64,000 bases of DNA from Bradyrhizobium semiaridum (lineage in GTDB: Bacteria > Pseudomonadota > Alphaproteobacteria > Rhizobiales > Xanthobacteraceae). A program made the position numbers and the translations under genes. The stretch is taken from NCBI RefSeq assembly GCF_020329505.1, contig NZ_JAGKJJ010000001.1, positions 248,001 through 312,000 of the forward strand, written 5' to 3'. The notes below the pieces were generated by a model. It was not told where the DNA came from. It ran no database searches and saw only the letters and a list, made by a program, of their open reading frames with translations. Shown one piece after another: positions 9,344 to 17,765 of the stretch; position 1 is the first letter of the stretch; each line of letters starts with the position of its first letter.

Positions 9344-11563
9344 ATGAACCATCGCCTCCGTCCGCTGGCGTGCTTCGCCACCGTCGCTGCGCTCGCGCTG
9401 CTGCCGGTCAAGGTGACCGCCAAGCCGCATAGCCAACATCAGACCAAAAACTCGCAGACCGCGGACAAGAAGGCGCACAGCGCCGACAGGAAAGCCAAGG
9501 TGCGCGAGACAACGTCAGGCAAGCGGCGCCATGCCAGGCGAGGTGCCGCCGAGCGCAAATCCGCCGAGGCCAAAGCATCATCGTCGAAAGCCGCTGACGC
9601 TGCGCCGGCCAAGCCCGCCGGCTCCGAGCTGTCGGGCGATCTCGCGGCGGTCAGGGACGCGATCCTCGCTGCGCGGCGGGGCAGGACCAGTGAGGCGACC
9701 GACCTCCAGAGCAAGATCACCGATCCCGTCGGGCGCACGCTCGTCGAATGGTATCTGCTGCGCCACTCCGAGTCGGCGGCCGGCTTCAGCCGCTATGCCG
9801 CCTTCATCGCGGCCAATCCGGGCTGGCCGAGCATGACGCTGCTGCGCCGCCGGGCCGAGGCGCGGATGTGGCAGGAGCGCAGCAGCGCCGCCACCGTGCA
9901 CGGCTTCACTTTGGACCAGCCGATCAGCGCCAAGGGCAAGTTCGCGCTTGCCCGCGTGCTGCTCGCCGAGGGCGACCGTGACGGCGCCACGCGGCTGGTG
10001 CGCGAGGCCTGGCGGTCGGAAGACCTGTCCGAGCGCACCGAAAGCGACGCCTATGACGCGTTCAAGGACCTGCTGACACGCGACGACCATCGCGCGCGCA
10101 TGGACAAGCGGATCGGCGCCAAGGACCTCGCCGGCGCGAAGCGCGCCGCGCAGCGGCTCGGCGACGACGACGTTGCGATCGTGAAGGCCTGCGCCGCCGT
10201 GCGGGCGAAATCGAGCAAGGCGGAGGACACGCTCAACGACGTGCCGACCGACGCCCGCGGCGATCTCGGCTACACGCTGTGCCGGATGCAATGGCTGATG
10301 GCGCAGAACCGGATCGACGACGCGGCTCGCGTCACGATCGCGGCGGCGCCGGAGACCATGGCGCAGCAGGACACCGACCAATGGTGGCGCGAGCGGCGGC
10401 TCTTGGCCCGCAAGCTGCTCGACCAGGGCAAGTTCCAGACCGCGTACGATGTGGTGCGCCCCGCGGCGCTGCCCGACAATCCGTATTACCGCTCCGACCT
10501 GCACTTCATGAGCGGCTGGATCGCGCTGCGCTATCTCGACGATGCCAAGACCGCCGCGGCGCATTTTGCGCGGATCGACGAGGGCCAGACCAACCCGACC
10601 GTGCTGGCACGCGCCGCCTATTGGCGCGGCCGCGCCGCGGAGGCGCTCGGCAACCGGGCCGCGATGCGCGCCGACTATGAGGCCGCCGCGCGCTATCCGA
10701 CCGCCTATTACGGCCAGCTCGCACTGGCAAAACTCGGCCGCAATGGCCTCGTGCTGCGCGCACCCTCCCCCGCCGCCAGCGCCGACAGCATGGCGGCCGA
10801 CGAGCGGGTGCGTGCGGCCGACATGCTCTATGCCATCGGCGAGCCCGACGTGGTGCTGTATTTCGCCGCCGACCTCGCCGAGGAAAGCTCCGAGGTCGGG
10901 ATGCTCGAGGCGCTCGGCGAGCTTACCCGCCGCCGCAACGATGCCCGCGCGATGCTGCAGATCGGCAAGATCGCGCTGGGGCGTGGCTTCGCGCTCGACC
11001 ACTACGCATTCCCGACGATTGGACTGCCCAAGCACACGCCGGTCGCGCCCGATATCGGGCTCGGCATGACCTATTCGGTGGCGCGCACCGAAAGCGCCTT
11101 TGACCAGCGCGACAAGTCGCACGCCAACGCCGTCGGCCTGATGCAGGTCACGCCGGAAGCCGGCCGCGACACCGCAAAGCGCTTCGGCATCAGCTACGAC
11201 TGGAGCCGGATGGTGTCTGATCCCGTCTACAACACCCAGATGGGCGCCGCCGAGCTCAGCGCGCTGCTGTCGGAATATCGCGGCAACCATGCGATGACCT
11301 TCGCCGGCTACAATGCCGGCCGCGGCCGCGTGCGCGACTGGGTCAAGGCCTATGGCGACCCGCGCGATCCCAATGTCGATGCGGTCGACTGGGTGGAACG
11401 GATTCCGATCTCGGAGACGCGCAACTACGTGCAGCGCGTGATCGAGAATCTCGCGGTGTACCGCGCGCGCTTCGAGGATGCGGGCACGGCGATGGCTGAG
11501 AAGAAGAACGACCGCGCAGTGACGCAGGAGACCAACGCGGCGCCGAGCACTCCGTCTCACTAA
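9344..11563 (+). CDS. slt: Soluble lytic murein transglycosylase (Slt70-like)
   Basis: A 739-residue exported enzyme. The signal peptide covers about residues 1-26. It is followed by a Lys/Ala-rich linker to about 90, a long alpha-helical superhelix, and a C-terminal SLT domain (about 560-700). The catalytic Glu is in the VARTESAFD motif near 583, with GLMQVTP and AGYNAGRGRV behind it. It cleaves peptidoglycan glycan strands to form 1,6-anhydromuropeptides in the periplasm. It stands alone between a divergent gene and a palindromic repeat. Confidence 0.92.
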   Translation: MNHRLRPLACFATVAALALLPVKVTAKPHSQHQTKNSQTADKKAHSADRKAKVRETTSGKRRHARRGAAERKSAEAKASSSKAADAAPAKPAGSELSGDLAAVRDAILAARRGRTSEATDLQSKITDPVGRTLVEWYLLRHSESAAGFSRYAAFIAANPGWPSMTLLRRRAEARMWQERSSAATVHGFTLDQPISAKGKFALARVLLAEGDRDGATRLVREAWRSEDLSERTESDAYDAFKDLLTRDDHRARMDKRIGAKDLAGAKRAAQRLGDDDVAIVKACAAVRAKSSKAEDTLNDVPTDARGDLGYTLCRMQWLMAQNRIDDAARVTIAAAPETMAQQDTDQWWRERRLLARKLLDQGKFQTAYDVVRPAALPDNPYYRSDLHFMSGWIALRYLDDAKTAAAHFARIDEGQTNPTVLARAAYWRGRAAEALGNRAAMRADYEAAARYPTAYYGQLALAKLGRNGLVLRAPSPAASADSMAADERVRAADMLYAIGEPDVVLYFAADLAEESSEVGMLEALGELTRRRNDARAMLQIGKIALGRGFALDHYAFPTIGLPKHTPVAPDIGLGMTYSVARTESAFDQRDKSHANAVGLMQVTPEAGRDTAKRFGISYDWSRMVSDPVYNTQMGAAELSALLSEYRGNHAMTFAGYNAGRGRVRDWVKAYGDPRDPNVDAVDWVERIPISETRNYVQRVIENLAVYRARFEDAGTAMAEKKNDRAVTQETNAAPSTPSH

Positions 11564-11568
11564 CCGGT

Positions 11569-11686
11569 GTCGTCCTGGCGGAAGCCAGGACCCATTACCA
11601 CAAATGAAAAGACTGGAGCCCGACGGAGCCCAACCTTCGTCAAATCAACGGTTGTGGTTATGGGCCCTGGCTTTCGCCAGGACGAC
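11569..11686. repeat. Palindromic repeat, family A (GTCGTCCTGGCG arms)
   Basis: The left arm (11569-11602) reads GTCGTCCTGGCGGAAGCCAG and onward. The right arm (about 11653-11686) is its inverted near-copy, ending CCAGGACGAC. The same family occurs at 39320-39445 as a complete copy and at 53827-53860 as one arm. It lies just after the slt stop, between convergent genes. Confidence 0.85.
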
Positions 11687-11705
11687 GAGTGGAAAGACCG
11701 CGCCT

Positions 11706-12674
11706 TCAATCCACCTTCACATTGGCTGCCTTGATCATCGGCCACCATTTTGCAATTTCCGCCTTCTGCAAGGCGCCGAGCGCCTGCGGCGTCAGCTGGT
11801 CCTTGGGCGGCATCTGCAAGCCGAGATTTTCGAGCTGCTTCTGCACGGCCGGATCGTTCAGCGCCTCGACCGCCGCCGTGTTGATCTTCGCGATGATCTC
11901 CTTCGGCGTGCCCTTGGGCACCCAGAGGCCGGACCACAGCGTCATGTGGAAGCCTGGCAGGCCCGCCTCGTCCACGGTCGGCACGTCCTTGGCGTTCTCG
12001 ACCCGCTTGGAGTCGGTGACGGCATAGGCGCGGATGTTGCCGGCGCGGACCTGGTTGATCGAGTTCGAAGTCTGGTCGACGATGATGTCGATCTGCCCCG
12101 CGACCAGATCGTTCAGCGCCGGCCCTGTGCCGCGATACGGCACGTACTGCAGCTTGATGCCCGAGACATTTTCAAAGTAGAGCCCGGCGATGTGGCTGCC
12201 GCTGCCGGCGCCGGCGGTGCCCGCAGTCGGCGGCGACGGCCGCGACTTCAGCCACTCCAAGAGCTCCTTCAGCGATTTCGCCGGCACCGCGTTCTTGCTG
12301 ACGATGATCATCGGATTGCTCGGCAGCAGCACCACCGGCTCGAGATCCTCGACGAGATCGTAGCCGAGCTTGTAGATCGCGCCGTTCGCGACGTGGGTGC
12401 CGAGATGGCCGAAGGAAATCGTGTACCCGTCCGGCGCCGAGCGCACCGCGCGGCCGACGCCGATCGAGCCGCCTGCGCCCGTGACGTTCTCGATCAGCAG
12501 CACCTCGCCGAGCGATTGCTTCATGCGCTCGCCGAGGATACGCGCCATCGCATCCGACGGCCCACCGGCGGAGAACGGCACGATGATGGTGATTGGATGC
12601 GTGGGATAGTTTTGTGCGAAAGCAGCCCCGGTGAACGTCAACATCGCCAAAACGGCAAGTACCAGCTTCCGCAT
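11706..12674 (-). CDS. Bug-family tripartite tricarboxylate transporter receptor
   Basis: A 322-residue periplasmic solute receptor. The signal peptide (MRKLVLAVLAMLTFTGAAFA) ends with an AFA-Q cleavage site. It is followed by the family start ITIIVPFSAGGPSD and the internal FGHLGTHVANGAIY. The ATG at 12674 is chosen because an AGGAGG site lies 5 bases upstream; the adjacent ATG at 12677 is too close. Bug proteins bind carboxylates such as citrate, glutarate or aromatic acids. No TctA or TctB membrane genes are in the window, so this is an orphan receptor of unknown ligand. Confidence 0.88.
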   Translation of the reverse strand: MRKLVLAVLAMLTFTGAAFAQNYPTHPITIIVPFSAGGPSDAMARILGERMKQSLGEVLLIENVTGAGGSIGVGRAVRSAPDGYTISFGHLGTHVANGAIYKLGYDLVEDLEPVVLLPSNPMIIVSKNAVPAKSLKELLEWLKSRPSPPTAGTAGAGSGSHIAGLYFENVSGIKLQYVPYRGTGPALNDLVAGQIDIIVDQTSNSINQVRAGNIRAYAVTDSKRVENAKDVPTVDEAGLPGFHMTLWSGLWVPKGTPKEIIAKINTAAVEALNDPAVQKQLENLGLQMPPKDQLTPQALGALQKAEIAKWWPMIKAANVKVD

Positions 12675-12699
12675 CATGACCTCCTCAACAAGCTTCAAT

Positions 12700-12785
12700 C
12701 GTCATTGCGAGGAGCAAAGCGACAAAGCAATCCATGCTTCAGCATACGCGGTGAAATGGATTGCTTCGCTTCGCTCGCAATGACG
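12700..12785. repeat. Palindromic repeat, family B (CGTCATTGCGA arms)
   Basis: An inverted repeat beginning CGTCATTGCGAGGAGCAAAG and ending in the complement, with inner arms GCAATCCATG and ATGGATTGC. A second copy is at 32270-32347. It lies between the Bug receptor and the threonine-synthase-like gene. Confidence 0.85.
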
Positions 12786-12802
12786 AACTTCAAATATCGC
12801 CC

Positions 12803-14077
12803 TCAGAATTGCGAGAAATCGATTGGCTTATGCCGGTCCAGCGTACGCGTCACCGGCGGCAGCGGGTATTTCAGGCCGCTGGCGCAATTGAACAGCATCA
12901 CGCGGTCGGTCTTCGCGACGCGGCCGTCGGCGAGGCTGTCCTTGTAGGCGGCGTAGGTCGCGGCGCCTTCCGGGCACAGTAGTAGCCCCTCCTCGCGCGC
13001 CACCTCGTTGAGCGCGGCCGAGATCTTGTCGTCGTCGACGGCGATGGCAAAGCCCCTGCTCTCGCGCACCGCGCGCAGGATGAGGAAATCACCGATCGCC
13101 TGCGGCACGCGGATGCCCGAGGCGATGGTGTGGGCATCCTCCCAGCGTGTCGCATGCTCGGTGCCGGCCTCATAGGCGCGGACCATCGGGGCGCAGCCTG
13201 AGGCCTGCACCGCGACCATGCGCGGGCGCTTCGAGCCGATGAAGCCGATCTTCTCCAGCTCGTCGAACGCCTTCCACATGCCGATCAAGCCGGTACCGCC
13301 GCCGGTCGGATAGAAGATCACGTCGGGCACGTCCCAGCCGAGCTGCTCGGCGAGCTCGATGCCCATCGTCTTCTTGCCTTCGATCCGGTACGGCTCCTTC
13401 AGGGTCGAGGTGTCGAACCAGCCGACCTTCGTCTTGCCCTCGCCGACGATCTTGCCGCAATCGTCGATATAGCCGTTGACGCGATAGACGGTGGCGCCCT
13501 GCAGCTCGATCTCGCTGACGTTCACCTCCGGCGTGTCGGCCGGGCAGAAGATCGTGGTCTTGATGCCGCACGACGTCGCGTAGGCGGCGAGCGCAGCCCC
13601 GGCATTGCCGTTGGTCGGCATCGCCATGTGCTTGATGCCGAGCGCCTTGCCCATCGACACCGCCATGACGAGGCCGCGCGCCTTGAACGAGCCGGTCGGC
13701 AGCCGCCCCTCGTCCTTCACAATGATTTCGCCACCGCCGAGTTTCGTGCTGAGCTTCGACAGCCGGATCAGCGGCGTCGTGACCTCGCCGAGCGAGACGA
13801 TGTCCTTGCATTTGCGCACCGGCAGCAGCTCGCGGTAGCGCCACATGTCGGCGGGCCGCTCGGCCAGCGCCTGCTTGGTCAGCGCCTTCTTCACGCCGGC
13901 GAGGTCGTAGCGCACCAGCAGCGGCTTGCCGGTCTTGGAAAGGTTGTGGACCTGATCCGCCGGATAATGATCGCCCTCCATCGCGCATTCGAGATGGGTG
14001 ACGAAGGTCGGGCGTTCGATGGTGAGGTTGTCGTTGTCTTTCACGAGGTGCGCTCTTTCTTGTTTTCGGTTCACCAT
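12803..14077 (-). CDS. thrC: Threonine synthase-like PLP-dependent enzyme
   Basis: A 424-residue fold-type II PLP enzyme. The cofactor lysine is in PTGSFKARG, the substrate and phosphate loops are PTNGNAG and GGGTGLIGMW. The N-terminal segment (THLECAMEGDHYPADQ) resembles type-I threonine synthases. These convert O-phosphohomoserine to threonine. The ATG at 14077 is used; an upstream GTG at 14092 lies in a repeat, and a GTG at 14044 is also possible. Bradyrhizobium-type genomes can carry more than one such paralogue, so the substrate may differ. Confidence 0.78.
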   Translation of the reverse strand: MVNRKQERAHLVKDNDNLTIERPTFVTHLECAMEGDHYPADQVHNLSKTGKPLLVRYDLAGVKKALTKQALAERPADMWRYRELLPVRKCKDIVSLGEVTTPLIRLSKLSTKLGGGEIIVKDEGRLPTGSFKARGLVMAVSMGKALGIKHMAMPTNGNAGAALAAYATSCGIKTTIFCPADTPEVNVSEIELQGATVYRVNGYIDDCGKIVGEGKTKVGWFDTSTLKEPYRIEGKKTMGIELAEQLGWDVPDVIFYPTGGGTGLIGMWKAFDELEKIGFIGSKRPRMVAVQASGCAPMVRAYEAGTEHATRWEDAHTIASGIRVPQAIGDFLILRAVRESRGFAIAVDDDKISAALNEVAREEGLLLCPEGAATYAAYKDSLADGRVAKTDRVMLFNCASGLKYPLPPVTRTLDRHKPIDFSQF

Positions 14078-14084
14078 TCCAAGA

Positions 14085-14222
14085 CCCGTCACCCTGAGGT
14101 GGCCGCTCCTTCAGCGGCCCTCGAAGGGCGACGAGCCCGGCTGCTAGATCTGGGCCGTGCATCCTTCGAGGCTCGCCCAGCGGCGCAAGTGCGCCGCAAG
14201 GCTCGCACCTCAGGATGACGGG
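14085..14222. repeat. Palindromic repeat, family D (CCCGTCACCCTGAGGTG arms)
   Basis: The outer arms CCCGTCACCCTGAGGTG (14085) and CACCTCAGGATGACGGG (ending 14222) are inverted near-copies. Between them are smaller hairpins around GGCCGCTCCTTCAGCGGCC. The element fills the space between lpdA and the threonine-synthase-like gene and ends 2 bases before the lpdA stop. Confidence 0.8.
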
Positions 14223-14224
14223 AC

Positions 14225-15643
14225 TTAGATATTCAGCACCCGGCCGTAGGCGTCGAGCACCGCTTCCTTCATCATTTCGGACAATGTCGGATGCGGGAAC
14301 ACGGTGTGCATCAGTTCCTCTTCCGTGGTCTCCAGATTCATCGCGACGACATAGCCCTGGATCAGCTCGGTGACCTCGGCGCCGATCATGTGCGCGCCGA
14401 GCAGCTGCCCGGTCTTCTTGTCGAACACGACCTTGACCAGGCCCTGATCCTCGCCGAGCGCAATCGCCTTGCCATTGCCGACGAAGGGGAAGCGGCCGAC
14501 GCGGATCTCGCGGCCGCCCTCCTTCGCCTTGGCTTCGGTGAGGCCAACCGAAGCGACCTGCGGATGGCAATAGGTGCAGCCCGGGATCATCAGCTTGTCC
14601 ATCGGATGCGGATGCAGGCCCTTGATCGCCTCGATACAGACCACGCCCTCGTGCTCGGCCTTGTGCGCCAGCATCGGCGGACCCGCGACGTCGCCGATCG
14701 CGTAGATGCCGGGCACGTTGGTCTTGCCGTAGCCGTCGATCACGATGCAGCCGCGGTCGGTCTTCACCCCTAACTTCTCCAGCCCGAGATTCTCGATGTT
14801 GCCGACCACGCCGACCGCGGAGATGACGCGCTCGAACTCCTTGGTCTGCGGCGACTTGCCGTCATCGATGGTCGCGACCACGCTGTCGGCCTTCTTCTCC
14901 AGTTTCGTGACCTTGGTCGAGGTCATGATCTTGATGCCCATCTTCTCGAACCGCTTGCGCGCCAGGCCCGCGATCTCGGCATCCTCGACGGGGAGGATCT
15001 GCGGCAGCACCTCGACCACGGTGACGTCGGCGCCCATGGTGTGGAAGAACGAGGCGAACTCGATGCCGATCGCGCCGGAGCCGACCACCAGCAGCGACTT
15101 CGGCATCCGCTCCGGCACCATCGCCTCGAAATAGGTCCAGACCAGCTTCTTGTCGGGCTCCAGCCCGGGCAGCACACGCGGCCGCGCGCCGGTCGCGACG
15201 ATGATGTATTTTGCCTGATAGGTGCCCTCGCCGCTGGCGCCCTTTGGCGCCTCCACCGCGGACTTCTTCACCGTGATCTTGCCGGGCGCGTCGATGGTGG
15301 CGTCGCCCCAGATTACCGTGACCTTGTTCTTCTTCATCAGAAAGCCGACGCCGTCGTTGAGCCGCTTGGAGACCCCGCGCGAGCGCTGCACCACGGCCTT
15401 CGGATCGAACGAGACGTTGTCGGCCGACAGTCCGTAATCCTTGGCGTGCTGCATGTAGTGATAAATCTCGGCCGAGCGCAGCAGCGCCTTGGTTGGGATG
15501 CAGCCCCAGTTCAGGCAAATGCCGCCGAGATAGGATTTCTCGACGATCGCGGTCTTGAAGCCGAGTTGCGCGGCGCGGATCGCCGTGACGTATCCGCCGG
15601 GTCCGGAGCCGATGATGATGACGTCGAAGGATGTGTCGGCCAT
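14225..15643 (-). CDS. lpdA: Dihydrolipoyl dehydrogenase (E3)
   Basis: A 472-residue flavoprotein that reoxidises dihydrolipoyl groups of the pyruvate dehydrogenase complex with NAD. The FAD motif GSGPGG is near residue 13 and the redox disulfide is in GGICLNWGCIP. The NAD motif is VVGSGAIGIEF, the second FAD motif is YAIGD, and the C-terminal interface motif is HPTLSE. The ATG at 15643 has a GGGAG site six bases upstream, better than the in-frame ATG at 15655. It is the last gene of the pdh operon. Confidence 0.95.
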   Translation of the reverse strand: MADTSFDVIIIGSGPGGYVTAIRAAQLGFKTAIVEKSYLGGICLNWGCIPTKALLRSAEIYHYMQHAKDYGLSADNVSFDPKAVVQRSRGVSKRLNDGVGFLMKKNKVTVIWGDATIDAPGKITVKKSAVEAPKGASGEGTYQAKYIIVATGARPRVLPGLEPDKKLVWTYFEAMVPERMPKSLLVVGSGAIGIEFASFFHTMGADVTVVEVLPQILPVEDAEIAGLARKRFEKMGIKIMTSTKVTKLEKKADSVVATIDDGKSPQTKEFERVISAVGVVGNIENLGLEKLGVKTDRGCIVIDGYGKTNVPGIYAIGDVAGPPMLAHKAEHEGVVCIEAIKGLHPHPMDKLMIPGCTYCHPQVASVGLTEAKAKEGGREIRVGRFPFVGNGKAIALGEDQGLVKVVFDKKTGQLLGAHMIGAEVTELIQGYVVAMNLETTEEELMHTVFPHPTLSEMMKEAVLDAYGRVLNI

Positions 15644-15660
15644 GTCGGCTCCCATTCAAC

Positions 15661-15903
15661 TCAACTTGTGACGCCGCGGGCGCGGCTTCTTGTGATCAAC
15701 AACCTGGCCAGCCATTCGACGGCGACGACCAGGCCCATGATGATCGCGGCGATCAGCACGACGGCCTGGCCGATGCTCCGCGACAGCTGCTCGCCGGAGA
15801 AGAAGGCGGAGCGCAGGATATCCAGTCCAACCGGATTGAGCACGGCCGCGGCCGACAGCAGCAGCGAGATCCAGGGCCAGCGCGTGATCCGTCTGTCGGC
15901 CAT
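15661..15903 (-). CDS. Small membrane protein in the pdh operon (80 residues)
   Basis: Unrecognised. It has two hydrophobic stretches (about residues 11-30 and 45-70), a basic N-terminus (MADRRITRW) and a basic C-terminal tail. Its ATG overlaps the stop of the upstream tiny gene (TAATG) and its stop is 17 bases before lpdA, so it is translated as part of the pdh operon. Function is unknown. Confidence 0.7.
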   Translation of the reverse strand: MADRRITRWPWISLLLSAAAVLNPVGLDILRSAFFSGEQLSRSIGQAVVLIAAIIMGLVVAVEWLARLLITRSRARGVTS

Positions 15904-16079
15904 TATCCATGTTCCGGCCAGACCATCCCCAGGATCACCGTCCAGACCAGTGCGAGCACGGCCGCGCCGATGATCATGATCCTGAACTGGATCGTCGAGA
16001 CGAGGTCACGATTGACCGCAATGATCGACGCAATGGCGATGGCTGCGAGCAGGACGTACGGACCGTAGATCGCGTACAT
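15903..16079 (-). CDS. Tiny two-helix membrane protein in the pdh operon (58 residues)
   Basis: An ATG at 16079 opens 58 codons ending in TAA at 15903-15905. The start MYAIYGPYVLLAAIAIAS begins the first hydrophobic helix (about 7-22). After a short polar loop (VNRDLVST) a second helix spans about 34-54 and the protein ends WPEHG. It lies 12 bases after pdhC and overlaps the next gene by one base, which supports real translation. No family is recognised. Confidence 0.65.
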   Translation of the reverse strand: MYAIYGPYVLLAAIAIASIIAVNRDLVSTIQFRIMIIGAAVLALVWTVILGMVWPEHG

Positions 16080-16091
16080 GGCGGACGCCCG

Positions 16092-17453
16092 TCAGACCAT
16101 CATCATCACGGGGTTTTCGATCAGTTGCTTGAAGGCCCCGATCAGCTCGGCGCCGAGCGCGCCGTCGATGGCGCGATGATCGCAGGACAGCGTCACGCTC
16201 ATCATGTGGGCGATCTCGATCTTGCCGCCGCGCACGACGGGGCGCTCCTCCGAGGTGCCGACCGCAAGGATCGTCGCATGCGGTGGATTGATCACGGCCG
16301 TGAAATGGTTGATGCCGTACATGCCGAGGTTGGACACCGCCGTGGTGCCACCCTGGTATTCCTCCGGCTTCAGCTTGCGGCTGCGGGCGCGGGTCGCAAA
16401 ATCCTTCATCTCGTTGGAGATGGTCGACAGCGTCTTAGTTTCGGCCTTGCGGATGATCGGGGTGATCAGGCCGCCCGGCATCGCCACCGCGACGCCGACG
16501 TCGGAATGCTTGTGCTTGAGCATGCCGCTCTCGGTCCAGCTCACGTTGCAGTTCGGGATCTTCTGCAGCGCCACCGCCATCGCCTTGATGACGAAGTCGT
16601 TCACCGAGATCTTGTAGAGCGGCTTCTTCTCCTTGTCCTTCGGCGCGGCGGCGTTGATCTCCTCGCGCGCGGCGAGCAGCTTGCCGATGTCGCAGTCGAT
16701 GGTGAGATAGAAGTGCGGCACGTTCTGCACCGACGCCGTCAGGCGCTGCGCGATGGTCCGCCGCATGCCGTCATGCGGCACGACGTCGTAGGAGCCCGGC
16801 TCGAACAATGCCAGGATCTGCTTGTCGGACATCGACGGCGCAATGCTCGGCCCAGCAGCGGGCGCAGCCGCCGGCGCCTTCAGGCCCTTGCCGGACTTGG
16901 CGTCCTCGACGTCGCGCGCGATGACGCGGCCGTGCGGACCAGTGCCGGTGATGCGGCCGAGATCGATGTTGGCTTCCTTCGCCAAGCGTCGCGCCAGCGG
17001 CGAAGAGAAGATGCGGCCGTGGCCATTGGCCCGTGCGGCGGCGGGCGCTGCAGCAGGCTGCGGCGCCGGTGCAGGAGCCGCTGCTGCCTTCGCTTCCGGC
17101 GCAGGCGCCGCCGCTGCGGCGGCAGGCTTCGGCGCTTCGGCGGACTTTGGCGCCTCGGCCGGCTTGGGTGCGGCTCCGCCGCCAGCGCTGGCCGCCGCCT
17201 TGACGTCCTCGCCGTCGCCGGCGAGCACCGCGATGACGTCGTTGACCGGCACGTCCTGCGTGCCCTCGGGCACCAGAATCTTCGCGATCGTACCCTCGTC
17301 GACCGCCTCGACCTCCATCGTCGCCTTGTCGGTCTCGATCTCCGCGATCACGTCGCCGGACTTGACCTGGTCGCCCTCCTTTTTGAGCCACTTGGCAAGG
17401 TTGCCCTTCTCCATCGTGGGCGACAGCGCGGGCATGAGAATGTTGATCGGCAT
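16092..17453 (-). CDS. pdhC: Pyruvate dehydrogenase E2, dihydrolipoamide acetyltransferase
   Basis: A 453-residue E2 component. The N-terminal lipoyl domain (1-78) has the lipoylated Lys in ETDKATM. It is followed by an Ala/Pro-rich linker, a peripheral-subunit-binding domain ([17 protein letters not shown]) and the catalytic acetyltransferase domain with the active-site pair in [10 protein letters not shown]. It transfers acetyl groups from lipoate to CoA. The ATG at 17453 matches the universal lipoyl-domain start ([14 protein letters not shown]). It is one base from the preceding small gene. Confidence 0.95.
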   Translation of the reverse strand: MPINILMPALSPTMEKGNLAKWLKKEGDQVKSGDVIAEIETDKATMEVEAVDEGTIAKILVPEGTQDVPVNDVIAVLAGDGEDVKAAASAGGGAAPKPAEAPKSAEAPKPAAAAAAPAPEAKAAAAPAPAPQPAAAPAAARANGHGRIFSSPLARRLAKEANIDLGRITGTGPHGRVIARDVEDAKSGKGLKAPAAAPAAGPSIAPSMSDKQILALFEPGSYDVVPHDGMRRTIAQRLTASVQNVPHFYLTIDCDIGKLLAAREEINAAAPKDKEKKPLYKISVNDFVIKAMAVALQKIPNCNVSWTESGMLKHKHSDVGVAVAMPGGLITPIIRKAETKTLSTISNEMKDFATRARSRKLKPEEYQGGTTAVSNLGMYGINHFTAVINPPHATILAVGTSEERPVVRGGKIEIAHMMSVTLSCDHRAIDGALGAELIGAFKQLIENPVMMMV

Positions 17454-17454
17454 G

Positions 17455-17760
17455 TCAGTGACCTTGTTGCGACCGCGGCATGGTTTTGCCCGTGTCGGTC
17501 GGCCGGGCGATTTCGGCTTCGAACATCTCGACGATGCGCGCCAGCGCCTCGTCCTCGGTATATTCGCTCTCGCGCGCATAGGCGCGCGCGGCGTGACGGG
17601 CGATGTCGACGAGCATCAGCCCCCACATGTCCGGCTCCTCGAAGGCGCGCTGGAATGCGATCGACAGGCCGCCGTCGACGACGAAGGCGCGCAGCACCTC
17701 GACGGCGTCCTCGCGGTCCATCACGTCAGGCGGCAGCGGCTGCTCCTTGGGACCGGTCAT
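17455..17760 (-). CDS. DUF5076-like protein between pdhB and pdhC
   Basis: A 101-residue acidic cytosolic protein, rich in Glu and Asp, with no signal peptide or membrane segment. It resembles the DUF5076 family of alphaproteobacteria. It follows the pdhB stop by 5 bases and precedes pdhC by 1, so it is tightly embedded in the pdh operon. A role in assembly or regulation of the complex is suggested only by location; no catalytic motif is visible. Confidence 0.75.
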   Translation of the reverse strand: MTGPKEQPLPPDVMDREDAVEVLRAFVVDGGLSIAFQRAFEEPDMWGLMLVDIARHAARAYARESEYTEDEALARIVEMFEAEIARPTDTGKTMPRSQQGH

Positions 17761-17765
17761 CGGCG

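Noticed and set aside
9578..11560. A 660-codon minus-strand frame opposite the lytic transglycosylase
   Set aside because: Antisense shadow of a clearly functional slt gene.
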